From contig DWVP01000001.1 in NCBI GenBank assembly GCA_019120175.1, positions 186,001 to 250,000 of the forward strand: DNA of 64,000 bases, read 5' to 3'. Positions within the stretch are counted from its first letter, which is position 1; the number at the start of each line of letters is the position of its first letter. Position numbers and translations under genes: made by a program. The notes beneath the pieces are model-generated. The model ran no database searches. It saw only the letters and a program-made list of their open reading frames with translations, and was not told where the DNA came from. Positions 53,254 through 60,876 of this stretch are shown in pieces. This stretch comes from Candidatus Corynebacterium faecigallinarum (GTDB lineage: Bacteria; Actinomycetota; Actinomycetes; Mycobacteriales; Mycobacteriaceae).

Positions 53254-56064
53254 ATGGCCGACACCAGCTCCGACACCTCTGATGCCGTCACCCGCGCGAT
53301 CACCGCGGCCCGGGCTGCTGCCCATGCTGCGGGCCTGGACATAGAAGACACTGCGGACTCTGCAGACACTGCGGACACTGCGGACGTCCTGCACCCCACC
53401 GTCCGCACCACCCGCCGCCCCGGGGCACAGTTGACGTCCTTCACCTTCCACCTCGACGGCCTGACCTCCGCGGTCCGCGCCGGGGAGATCGAGTCCGCGT
53501 TGAACACCCTGCCCGGGGTGCAGGCGCGGGTGGTGTACTCCACGGCGATGGCGTGGGTGACGGCACCGGAGTCGCTGAACCCCGACATTCTGCGTGGGGT
53601 GTTCCACGAGTACGGGGTCGAGTCCTGGCTGACCGCGGCCTCGCTGCGCCGCCGTTCCGAACGTCTCACCGCCCCGGGGAGAAGGCATATCTCGGAGAAC
53701 CGGCGACGTCGCGAGGAGCGGCAACGCCAGTCTCGGGAGACCACCGGTCACGGTGCCGGCAGCGGCACAGGACACCCGCCCGGCAGGGCACATTCCACCG
53801 GCGCCGGCACCACCGGCACGCGGGGCGCTTGGCTGTCCGGCGGGCAGGAGACCACCGAGGTGCTGCACACCGCCCGGGAGCTGATCACCGGTGCCCGGCT
53901 GCTGGTCGCCGCCGTCCTGGGGCTTCCGGTGGTCCTGCTGCAGATCCTCACCCCGTGGCAGTTCGACTACTGGCAGTGGGTCTGCCTGGCACTAGCGTTG
54001 CCGGTGGTGACGTGGTGCGCCTGGCCGTTCCACCGGGCGATGATCGCCGGGCTGCGTCGCGGTCTACCCGCCTTGGACGCCGCGTCGTCGACAGCCATCA
54101 TCCTGGCCTACCTCTACTCGGCGTTCGTGCTGTTCACGGGGCCTGCCGGGGACCCGGGCTGGCGGGCGGGCAGCGTCCTCACCGCCTGGGGATACGACGC
54201 AGAGGCTCTGTTCCTCGATGTCGCCTGCGGCTGCACCGTGCTGCTGTTGTTCGGACGCCTGGCGTCGAGGCGTTCCCGGTTGCGCTCCATGTTGGCGCTG
54301 AACATCGTCCTGCCACCCGGGGCGTCCGGAGCGTCCGGCGTGCCTGGAACTACGGGAGCATCGGGTGACGACACGGTGACGGTGGTGCGGCGCGACCGGC
54401 AGGGGCGTCCGGCGAAGTTCACGATCACCCCGTCGCAGATCTGTGTCGGCGACGACGTCCTGGTCCACGGTGGGGAATCCATTCCCGCTGACGGCGAGGT
54501 CATCGGCGGGCGGGCCGAGCTGGACAACGGCCCCTTCGGTGGCGCACCGACCGACCGTCAGGATGGCGGGCAGGTTCAGGGGGCCGTCACCGTCGGATCG
54601 CAGGTCTTCGCCGGTGCCCGCCACCTTGGCGACGCGACGTCCGAACCCTTGAAGGTGCGGGTCAGCCGCACCGGATCACGCACCCGGATCGCCGCGGTGC
54701 GCCGGTGGATCGCCGCGGCGGAACAGGACGAGAACCGCCTCGACCAGCTGGCGACCCGCACCGCCAGCCTGCTGGTGCCGTGGGGTGTGGTCATCGCCGT
54801 CGTCGCCGGGTTGGGCTGGTTCGCCGTGCGCGACAGTGCGGACGCGGCTGTGGCGACTGCGCTGACCGTGTTGGTGGCGGTGGCCCCGGTGGCGTTGGCG
54901 GTGTCCACCACCCTGTCGTTGCGCATCGGCCTGGCCCGCGCGGCCGCCGGCGGCACACTGCTACGCAATGCCGATACCATTCACCAGCTCGCCGCGATCG
55001 ACGCGATCATCTTCAATCGCTCAGGAACACTCAGTACCGGCCCGATGTCGGTCATCGGGGTCACCGCGGCGTCTGGCGAGAACCCGGAGCTGGTGCTGCG
55101 AGTGGCCGGTGCGCTGAGCCTGGAGAGCACCCACCGGGTGGCCCGGGCGATCGTCCGTGCCGACCGCGAGTCCCGTGACAGCGGCGCCGGCGGGCCGGAG
55201 GTGCCGCACTGGCTGGAGGCCGGGCAGGTGGAGGTCGATGAGCGCGGCGTGTTCTCGGCGACGATCGATCTGCCGGGACCGGACGGCACACCGGCCCGCC
55301 AGGTGCTGGCGAGTCTGTGGCGACCCCGGGATCTCTCGGAACTGACGAACCCGATGCTGGTCAATGCCGCGCTCAGCGGCGGGACTCCACTGGTGGTCAG
55401 TTGGAAGGGGCAGGACCGCGGTGTCATCACCCTGGCCGACACGTTCGCACCGGATGCGTCGAGTGCCGTCGATGCCCTGGAAACCGCCGGGGTGGAGACG
55501 TTCATGATGTCCCGCGACACCTACCGGGTCGCCCGGCGGATGGCTGATTCGGTCGGCATCTCAACGGTGCTGGCCGGCATCGCCCCGAACCGTAAGGCGG
55601 CGACGGTGCGTCGGGTGCACTCCCACGGGGCGACGGTGGCGATGGTGGGGGACCGGGACGTGGCGGACTGCCTCGCCGTCGCGGATATCGGCATCCTCAT
55701 GGGTGCGGCCGACCACCTGGACCCGCCGTCGGTGGGACGCACCAGCGGTGCCGGTGCCGGGGACACCGATATCGTGCTGGTCCGCGAGGACATCTCCGCG
55801 ATTCCCGAGGCACTCAACCTGGCCCGCCACGTGCGTTCCACGGTGAACGGCAACCTGCTCTTCGCCTGGGGCTACAACATCGCGGCCTTGGTCCTCGCGG
55901 TGACCGGCGTGCTCAACCCGCTACTCGGTACGGCCCTGATGCTCGGGTCGTCACTGCTGGTCGAGTGGCGTTCAGCACGTATCGGCCACCGCGACTACAC
56001 CGCGACCGGGGGCATGGTCGGACGACCCCGTTATGCTGGGGTCAGTACACACAAGCGCACGTGA
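53254..56064 (+). CDS. P1B-type ATPase-like protein with all catalytic and metal motifs lost
   Basis: The 936-aa protein has the architecture of a heavy-metal P-type ATPase. It has an HMA-like N-domain (FTFHLDGLTSAVRAGEIESA, residues ~60-125), paired helices, an actuator domain, the CPx helix, P and N domains and two C-terminal helices. Hallmarks are altered: HMA CxxC is absent; CPC is APV (544-546); DKTGT is N588-R-S-G-T; the HP motif SEHPLA is STHRVA; TGES is missing (LDNGPFGGAP); GDGxND is GDRDVA (799-804). ATP-driven metal transport is therefore unlikely. A 9-nt repeat tract codes for DTADSADTADTAD near the N-terminus. It is tightly linked to two membrane proteins upstream and to hemL downstream. 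Confidence 0.85.
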   Translation: MADTSSDTSDAVTRAITAARAAAHAAGLDIEDTADSADTADTADVLHPTVRTTRRPGAQLTSFTFHLDGLTSAVRAGEIESALNTLPGVQARVVYSTAMAWVTAPESLNPDILRGVFHEYGVESWLTAASLRRRSERLTAPGRRHISENRRRREERQRQSRETTGHGAGSGTGHPPGRAHSTGAGTTGTRGAWLSGGQETTEVLHTARELITGARLLVAAVLGLPVVLLQILTPWQFDYWQWVCLALALPVVTWCAWPFHRAMIAGLRRGLPALDAASSTAIILAYLYSAFVLFTGPAGDPGWRAGSVLTAWGYDAEALFLDVACGCTVLLLFGRLASRRSRLRSMLALNIVLPPGASGASGVPGTTGASGDDTVTVVRRDRQGRPAKFTITPSQICVGDDVLVHGGESIPADGEVIGGRAELDNGPFGGAPTDRQDGGQVQGAVTVGSQVFAGARHLGDATSEPLKVRVSRTGSRTRIAAVRRWIAAAEQDENRLDQLATRTASLLVPWGVVIAVVAGLGWFAVRDSADAAVATALTVLVAVAPVALAVSTTLSLRIGLARAAAGGTLLRNADTIHQLAAIDAIIFNRSGTLSTGPMSVIGVTAASGENPELVLRVAGALSLESTHRVARAIVRADRESRDSGAGGPEVPHWLEAGQVEVDERGVFSATIDLPGPDGTPARQVLASLWRPRDLSELTNPMLVNAALSGGTPLVVSWKGQDRGVITLADTFAPDASSAVDALETAGVETFMMSRDTYRVARRMADSVGISTVLAGIAPNRKAATVRRVHSHGATVAMVGDRDVADCLAVADIGILMGAADHLDPPSVGRTSGAGAGDTDIVLVREDISAIPEALNLARHVRSTVNGNLLFAWGYNIAALVLAVTGVLNPLLGTALMLGSSLLVEWRSARIGHRDYTATGGMVGRPRYAGVSTHKRT
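53347..53385 (+). repeat. 9-nt tandem repeat tract in the pseudo-ATPase gene
   Basis: GACACTGCG, GACTCTGCA, GACACTGCG and GACACTGCG follow head to tail in frame, then GAC. Confidence 0.85.
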
Positions 56065-56079
56065 ACGGGAGAGCAGTAG

Positions 56080-57375
56080 ATGAGTAACCTGGTCAACAGC
56101 GAGGCAGCGATGGGCTCGGCCGTACAGGTCACGCCCGGCGGGGTGAACTCCCCGGTCCGCGCCTTCGGCTCCGTCGGCGGGGTGGCCCCGTTCATCGCCT
56201 CCGCCGCCGGGTCGCGACTCACCGACATCGACGGCAACGACTACGTCGACCTGGTCTGCTCCTGGGGGCCGATGCTGCACGGTAACGCCCACCCCGAGGT
56301 CGTCGCCGCGGTGCAGGAGGCGGCGTCCAAGGGTCTGTCCTTCGGTGCACCGACGCTGGCCGAGACCCGCCTGGCCCAGGAGATCATCGACCGCACCAGC
56401 GTGGAGAAGGTCCGCCTGGTCAACTCCGGCACCGAGGCGACCATGTCCGCGGTGCGCCTGGCCCGCGGCTACACCGGCCGCGACAAGATCCTGAAGTTCA
56501 ACGGCTGCTACCACGGTCACGTCGACTCCCTGCTGGTCGCCGCCGGTTCCGGTGTGGCGACGCTGGGACTGCCCGATTCCCCGGGCATCACCGCCTCCGC
56601 CGCCTCCGAGACCATCGTGGTGGACTACAACGACCTGGATGCCGTCCGTCAGGCCTTCGCCGACAACCCCGGGGAGATCGCCGCGGTCATCGCCGAGGCC
56701 AGCGCCGGCAACATGGGTACGGTCCACCCGGACGAGGGCTTCAACGCCGCACTCAAGGAGATCGCCCATGCCGACGGCGCCCTGCTGATCCTCGACGAGG
56801 TCATGACAGGCTTCCGCACCTCGCGCTCCGGCTGGTTCGGGGTGGACGGTGTCGCCGGTGACCTCACCACCTTCGGCAAGGTCGTCTCCGGTGGCATGCC
56901 GGCCGCGGCGTTCGGCGGACGTGCCGAGATCATGGACATGCTCGCCCCGTCCGGCCCCATCTACCAGGCCGGAACCCTGTCGGGTAACCCGGTGGCCACC
57001 GCCTCGGGCCTGGCGTCACTGCAGTTGGCGGACGAGTCGACCTACGCCACCCTGCAGGCCAATGCCGACCGGCTGAGCTCACTGATCAGTGAGGCGCTGA
57101 CCCGTGAGGGCGTGGTCCACCACATGCAGCGGGCGACGACGATGCTGTCGATCCGGTTCGCAGAGGGCCAGGGCCGCAACTTCGACGACATGGAGGCCGC
57201 GGACACCTTCCGCTACGCGCCGTTCTTCCACGCACTGCTGGACAACGGGGTCTTCGCACCGCCGAGTGTCTTCGAGACCTGGTTCGTCTCCACTGCGCTG
57301 ACCGACGCCGACTTCGAGCAGATCGAGACCGCCCTGGTGCCGGCCGCGAAGGCTGCCGCCGCCGCGCGCCCCTGA
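56080..57375 (+). CDS. hemL: Glutamate-1-semialdehyde 2,1-aminomutase
   Basis: This PLP enzyme produces 5-aminolevulinate from the HemA product. It is 431 aa. [14 protein letters not shown] and [17 protein letters not shown] open the fold. [20 protein letters not shown] and [19 protein letters not shown] bind cofactor. [12 protein letters not shown] holds the PLP aspartate, and Lys267 in [18 protein letters not shown] is the Schiff-base lysine. GGGAGA lies upstream of the ATG, 15 nt after the pseudo-ATPase stop. hemE and hemY, which precede hemL in C. glutamicum, are absent here. Confidence 0.97.
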   Translation: MSNLVNSEAAMGSAVQVTPGGVNSPVRAFGSVGGVAPFIASAAGSRLTDIDGNDYVDLVCSWGPMLHGNAHPEVVAAVQEAASKGLSFGAPTLAETRLAQEIIDRTSVEKVRLVNSGTEATMSAVRLARGYTGRDKILKFNGCYHGHVDSLLVAAGSGVATLGLPDSPGITASAASETIVVDYNDLDAVRQAFADNPGEIAAVIAEASAGNMGTVHPDEGFNAALKEIAHADGALLILDEVMTGFRTSRSGWFGVDGVAGDLTTFGKVVSGGMPAAAFGGRAEIMDMLAPSGPIYQAGTLSGNPVATASGLASLQLADESTYATLQANADRLSSLISEALTREGVVHHMQRATTMLSIRFAEGQGRNFDDMEAADTFRYAPFFHALLDNGVFAPPSVFETWFVSTALTDADFEQIETALVPAAKAAAAARP

Positions 57376-57405
57376 CCTGCCCCGCGCGCTCGGCCGTGGC
57401 ACTTG

Positions 57406-57471
57406 CACTCTCACTCCCGCTCCCGGGTGGTTTTGACCCCCTCAGACCAACAGGGAGCGGGAGTAAGAGTG
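57406..57471. repeat. 55-bp-type palindromic repeat, copy D
   Basis: CACTCTCACTCCCGCTCCC (57406-57424) pairs with GGGAGCGGGAGTAAGAGTG (57453-57471) with one mismatch. The interior starts GGGTGGTTTT and ends AGACCAACA, giving an inner TGGT/ACCA stem. Its core is nearly identical to 19362-19416. It lies between the convergent hemL and lipoprotein genes. Confidence 0.78.
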
Positions 57472-57484
57472 TTGCCTTGGTGCT

Positions 57485-58597
57485 TTACTCGGTGTCCGCA
57501 GTGTCCGCAGTGTCCGCAGTGTCCGTAGCATCCCCCGCGCCCCCGGTGTTCTCCAGCGCGTCCTCGATCAGCGGGAGGTAGTGCTCCAGCAACCAGGGCA
57601 CGGTCAGCGGGTTGATCATCGACGAGCCGGTGACCAGCGACTGGTCGGTCGGCGCGACCTCGGCCCCACGTTCGATGGCGCTGATCGAGCCGTACACCGG
57701 GTGCGCGTGCATTTCCACGCGGTTGCTGTCGTCGGAGTAGAAGGTGAAGATCAGGTCCACGTCGTTGAAACGGGTCGCCTCCTCCAGACTGATCTGTGCG
57801 GAGTCGGTGCCCACGACCTCGAACTCGCGGAGTTCCTCGACGACCGGGGCGACCGGGAACCCCATGGCGCGCACCACAGCGGCACGCTGCTCGTCCGGCA
57901 TGAACACCCCCATGTTCTCGCCGGGGCCCTGGTTGTAGATGAACGCGAAGTCATGGTCGGCGAACTCGGGGTGCTCGTCACGGACGGTGGCGAACTGGTC
58001 CTCGATCTCCTCGATCAACTCCGGGCCGCGCTCCTCCTGCCGCAGCGCCTCGGCGATGGTGTTCACCTGGTCCTCCCATTCGATGGTCCACGCGGCCTCG
58101 GGGTAGGCGATGGTCGGGGCGATCTCGCTGATCTGGTCGTACTGGTCCTGGGTGAGCCCGGACCAGGGGGCGAGCACGAGGTCGGGGTCCAGTGCGGCGA
58201 TCTCCTCGGCGGAGACCTTCTCACCACCGGCGATCAGCTCGGGCAGCTCGTCGCCGGATTCCTCCACAGCCTCACGGATCCACGGCAGGTGGCCGGTCTC
58301 ATCGGCACCCCAGTCATAGCGTTCGGTGCCGACCGGGGTGACACCGAGTGCGATGGCGGTCTCCGCGGACCCCTGTCCCAGCGCAACGACCCGTTCGGGC
58401 GTGCCGGTGATCTCGGCCTCGCCGAGTGCGTGGCTGATGGTGATGGTGTCGCCGCCGTCACCGCCACCATCGGCACTGTCGTCGGTGGAGTCGCCGCAGG
58501 CGGCGACACCGAGCAGGATCAGGCAGGACGCTGCGAGCAGGGCCAGCAGGGTGAGGATGCGGTGGGGGAAGGCCCGGACCGACGAATGGTTAGTCAT
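57485..58597 (-). CDS. Iron-siderophore ABC transporter substrate-binding lipoprotein
   Basis: The 370-aa protein has a lipoprotein signal with lipobox LLGVAAC (Cys34). A class III periplasmic-binding fold of the FecB/FepB type follows: ISHALGEAEITGTPERVVAL, GQGSAETAIALGVTPVGTER, ALDPDLVLAPWSGL, and ISAIERGAEVAPTDQSLV. It should capture a ferric siderophore at the cell surface. A DtxR box covers its promoter. No permease or ATPase gene is adjacent, so it is an orphan receptor. The C-terminus ends DTADTADTADTE from a 9-nt DNA repeat. Confidence 0.9.
   Translation of the reverse strand: MTNHSSVRAFPHRILTLLALLAASCLILLGVAACGDSTDDSADGGGDGGDTITISHALGEAEITGTPERVVALGQGSAETAIALGVTPVGTERYDWGADETGHLPWIREAVEESGDELPELIAGGEKVSAEEIAALDPDLVLAPWSGLTQDQYDQISEIAPTIAYPEAAWTIEWEDQVNTIAEALRQEERGPELIEEIEDQFATVRDEHPEFADHDFAFIYNQGPGENMGVFMPDEQRAAVVRAMGFPVAPVVEELREFEVVGTDSAQISLEEATRFNDVDLIFTFYSDDSNRVEMHAHPVYGSISAIERGAEVAPTDQSLVTGSSMINPLTVPWLLEHYLPLIEDALENTGGAGDATDTADTADTADTE
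57493..57528 (-). repeat. 9-nt tandem repeat tract at the lipoprotein 3' end
   Basis: Four units of TGTCCGCAG (last TGTCCGTAG) on the plus strand, i.e. GAC ACT GCG codons on the minus strand, stand just before the stop codon. Confidence 0.88.
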
Positions 58598-58615
58598 GTG
58601 GTTAGCCTAACAGCA
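58597..58615. promoter_or_regulatory. DtxR box of the siderophore-binding lipoprotein gene
   Basis: The 19-mer centred on GGTTAGCCTAAC matches the DtxR/IdeR consensus TTAGGTTAGCCTAACCTAA at 14 of 19 positions, including the whole core. It abuts the ATG and covers a TAGGCT -10 box, so bound iron-DtxR would block transcription. Confidence 0.88.
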
Positions 58616-58731
58616 GTGGGTACATCCGGGAATTAATCGAAGTGTATGTCGTTCACCGTCAGTGTGTCACAGCTCACCGACCATGCCGTTCGCTTATGAC
58701 CTCAGCAGCAGGGGCGGTAGGGTGTGAACCC

Positions 58732-59346
58732 ATGACAACGATCGTCCACCTCGTCCGGCACGGGGAGGTCCACAACCCCGACCGCATCCTTTACGGCCGC
58801 CTTCCCGACTGGCACCTCAGTGTCCGCGGACGGCAGATGGCCGCTGCGGTCGCGCAAGACCTGGCCGACCACGACATCTCCTACATCGTCTCGTCCCCGC
58901 TGGAGCGGGCCCGCGAGACCGTCGCCCCGCTTGCTGACGCCCTCGGCGTCACCCCGGGAGTGGACGAGGACCTGCTGGAAGCAGGCAATGACCTGGAGGG
59001 ACTGCACATCAAGGGTGTGCGTTCGGCACTGTGGAACCCGAAGCGGTGGCCGATGCTGAAAAGCCCGGCCACCCCGAGCTGGGGCGAGCCGTACAGCTCG
59101 ATCCTCGACCGCATGTGGCGTGCCGTGGACACCGCCCGGCAGGGTGCGCTCGGTGGTGAAGCGGTGTGCGTCACCCACCAGCTACCGATCGTGACCATAC
59201 AGCGTGACTCCGCCGGCCTGCCCTTGCGGCACAACCCGGCCCGCCGTCGTTGTGAGCTGGCGTCGGTGACCTCCCTCGTCTTCGAGGGTGACGACGACTC
59301 CCGCCTGGTCGACGTACTCTACTCCGAGCCGGCCCAGGCGCTCTGA
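58732..59346 (+). CDS. Histidine phosphatase superfamily protein
   Basis: The 204-aa protein has the RHG motif IVHLVRHGEVHN (His10) and the second catalytic His in EAVCVTHQLPIV. It lacks the dPGM insert, so it is a phosphatase-type member rather than a glycolytic mutase. The substrate is unknown. In C. glutamicum the same position, between hemL and the cytochrome c maturation genes, holds such a gene. TAGGGT ends 8 nt before ATG 58732. Confidence 0.9.
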   Translation: MTTIVHLVRHGEVHNPDRILYGRLPDWHLSVRGRQMAAAVAQDLADHDISYIVSSPLERARETVAPLADALGVTPGVDEDLLEAGNDLEGLHIKGVRSALWNPKRWPMLKSPATPSWGEPYSSILDRMWRAVDTARQGALGGEAVCVTHQLPIVTIQRDSAGLPLRHNPARRRCELASVTSLVFEGDDDSRLVDVLYSEPAQAL

Positions 59347-59381
59347 GGGAACCAGAGAGACCAGAGAGAAAGGTGACTCCG

Positions 59382-60032
59382 GTGAGGGTAGCGACACGAC
59401 GGTCCGACTCACGACGCCCGGCCTCCCGCGCAGGCCGCACCACCCGTTCGGTGGCCGCGGCGCTTATGGCTGCGTCCCTGGCTGTGGGGCTGGCCGCCTG
59501 CAGCGAGGACAACACCGCCGGTACCGACGCCGTCGCCACCGGCGGTTCCTTCGAGTTCGTCTCCCCGGGTGGGCAGACCGAGATCTCCTATGACGAGGAT
59601 GATCGTCAGCCGGTCGGTGACATCTCCGGCGACTCCCTCATGGAACCGGGCACCACCATCTCCCTGTCTGACTTCGAGGGCGAGGTCGTCGTCCTCAACG
59701 CCTGGGGTCAGTGGTGTGGCCCGTGCCGCAGCGAGGCCGATGACCTGCAGCGCGTCCAGGAGAAGCTGGACGAGCACGGCAGCGGCACACTGCTGGGCAT
59801 CAATGTCCGCGACTCGGTCGCCGACAAGGCCCGCGACTTCAAGACTGACAACGGGCTGACCTACCCCTCGATCTACGATCCGCCGTTCATGAGCGCCATG
59901 GCCCTCGGTGGCCTGCCGGCCTCGGTCATCCCCACCACGATCGTGTTGGACAAGGAGCACCGTCCGGCGAAGGTCTTCCTCCGTGAGGTCGACGACAAGG
60001 ATCTCTGGGCCGCTGTGGAGCCACTGCTGTGA
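59382..60032 (+). CDS. TlpA/ResA-type thiol:disulfide lipoprotein
   Basis: This membrane-anchored thioredoxin keeps apocytochrome c CxxCH cysteines reduced for heme attachment. A twin-Arg-rich start and hydrophobic signal end in lipobox VGLAAC (Cys40 from this start). The redox motif is WCGPC in VLNAWGQWCGPCRSEADD. The cis-Pro region is IPTTIVLDKEHRP. GTG 59382 is preferred because GAAAGG lies 8 nt upstream; GTG 59373 overlaps that site. The stop overlaps ccdA by 4 nt. Confidence 0.9.
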   Translation: MRVATRRSDSRRPASRAGRTTRSVAAALMAASLAVGLAACSEDNTAGTDAVATGGSFEFVSPGGQTEISYDEDDRQPVGDISGDSLMEPGTTISLSDFEGEVVVLNAWGQWCGPCRSEADDLQRVQEKLDEHGSGTLLGINVRDSVADKARDFKTDNGLTYPSIYDPPFMSAMALGGLPASVIPTTIVLDKEHRPAKVFLREVDDKDLWAAVEPLL

Positions 60033-60817
60033 GTGACATCGGTTCCACCTTCGCCGACGCCGCAGCCTCGGGCCCGATCCTGTTGGCGTTGCTTGCCGCC
60101 GTGATCGCGGGACTGGTGTCCTTCGCTTCCCCGTGCGTGATCCCGCTGCTGCCGGGCTACGTCTCCTACCTCGCCGGCGTGGTCGGCGCGGACACCGAGT
60201 ACACCAAGCAGGGCACGGTGGTCACCAAGAAGAGGGCACGTGCCGGTGGTGCCGCCCTGCTCTTCGTCGCCGGGTTCACCGTGGTATTCGTGCTGGCCAC
60301 GACCACGGTTTTCGGTGCGATCAGTGCACTGAAGCTGAACGAGGACGTCCTGATGCGGGTCGGCGGCGTGGTCACCATCCTGATGGGTGTGGTCTTCATG
60401 GGATTCATCCGCCCGCTGCAGAACGACACCCGCATGGCGCCGAAGCGCTGGTCCACCGTGGCCGGGGCCCCGCTGCTCGGCGGGGTCTTCGCCCTGGGTT
60501 GGACGCCGTGTCTGGGGCCGACGTTGGCGGCCATCATCTCCGTCTCCGCCGGTACCGAGGGGATGACCGCCGTCCGTGGCGTCATCCTCATCATCGCCTA
60601 CTGCCTGGGGCTGGGCCTACCGTTCATCCTGGTGGCGCTGGGTTCGGCGAAGGCCCTGGTCGGTGTGGGCTGGCTGCGGCGGCACTCGCGCACCATCCAG
60701 CTCATCGGCGGCGCCATGATGATCATCGTCGGTATCCTGCTGGTCTCCGGCCAGTGGGCACTGTTCATCGACTGGCTGCGCCAGGGCCTGGTCTCCGACA
60801 CGACCTTGCCGATCTGA
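60029..60817 (+). CDS. ccdA: Cytochrome c biogenesis protein CcdA
   Basis: This six-helix membrane protein passes electrons from cytoplasmic thioredoxin to the TlpA-type lipoprotein. Its two redox cysteines lie in VSFASPCVIPLLPGYVSYLA and LGWTPCLGPTLAAI. It is 262 aa. The GTG start overlaps the upstream stop (GTGA). Confidence 0.94.
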   Translation: MSDIGSTFADAAASGPILLALLAAVIAGLVSFASPCVIPLLPGYVSYLAGVVGADTEYTKQGTVVTKKRARAGGAALLFVAGFTVVFVLATTTVFGAISALKLNEDVLMRVGGVVTILMGVVFMGFIRPLQNDTRMAPKRWSTVAGAPLLGGVFALGWTPCLGPTLAAIISVSAGTEGMTAVRGVILIIAYCLGLGLPFILVALGSAKALVGVGWLRRHSRTIQLIGGAMMIIVGILLVSGQWALFIDWLRQGLVSDTTLPI

Positions 60818-60876
60818 TCCACCACCACTGATCCACAACTGACTGACTACTCTCGTACTCTGACGGAAAGGTCCCC

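Noticed and set aside
53254..56064. Functional copper or zinc exporter
   Set aside because: DKTGT, CPC, TGES, GDGxND and the HMA CxxC are all missing.
57406..57471. Simple terminator between hemL and the lipoprotein gene
   Set aside because: The palindrome has no T tract on either strand and recurs at 19.4 kb, so it is listed as a repeat family instead.
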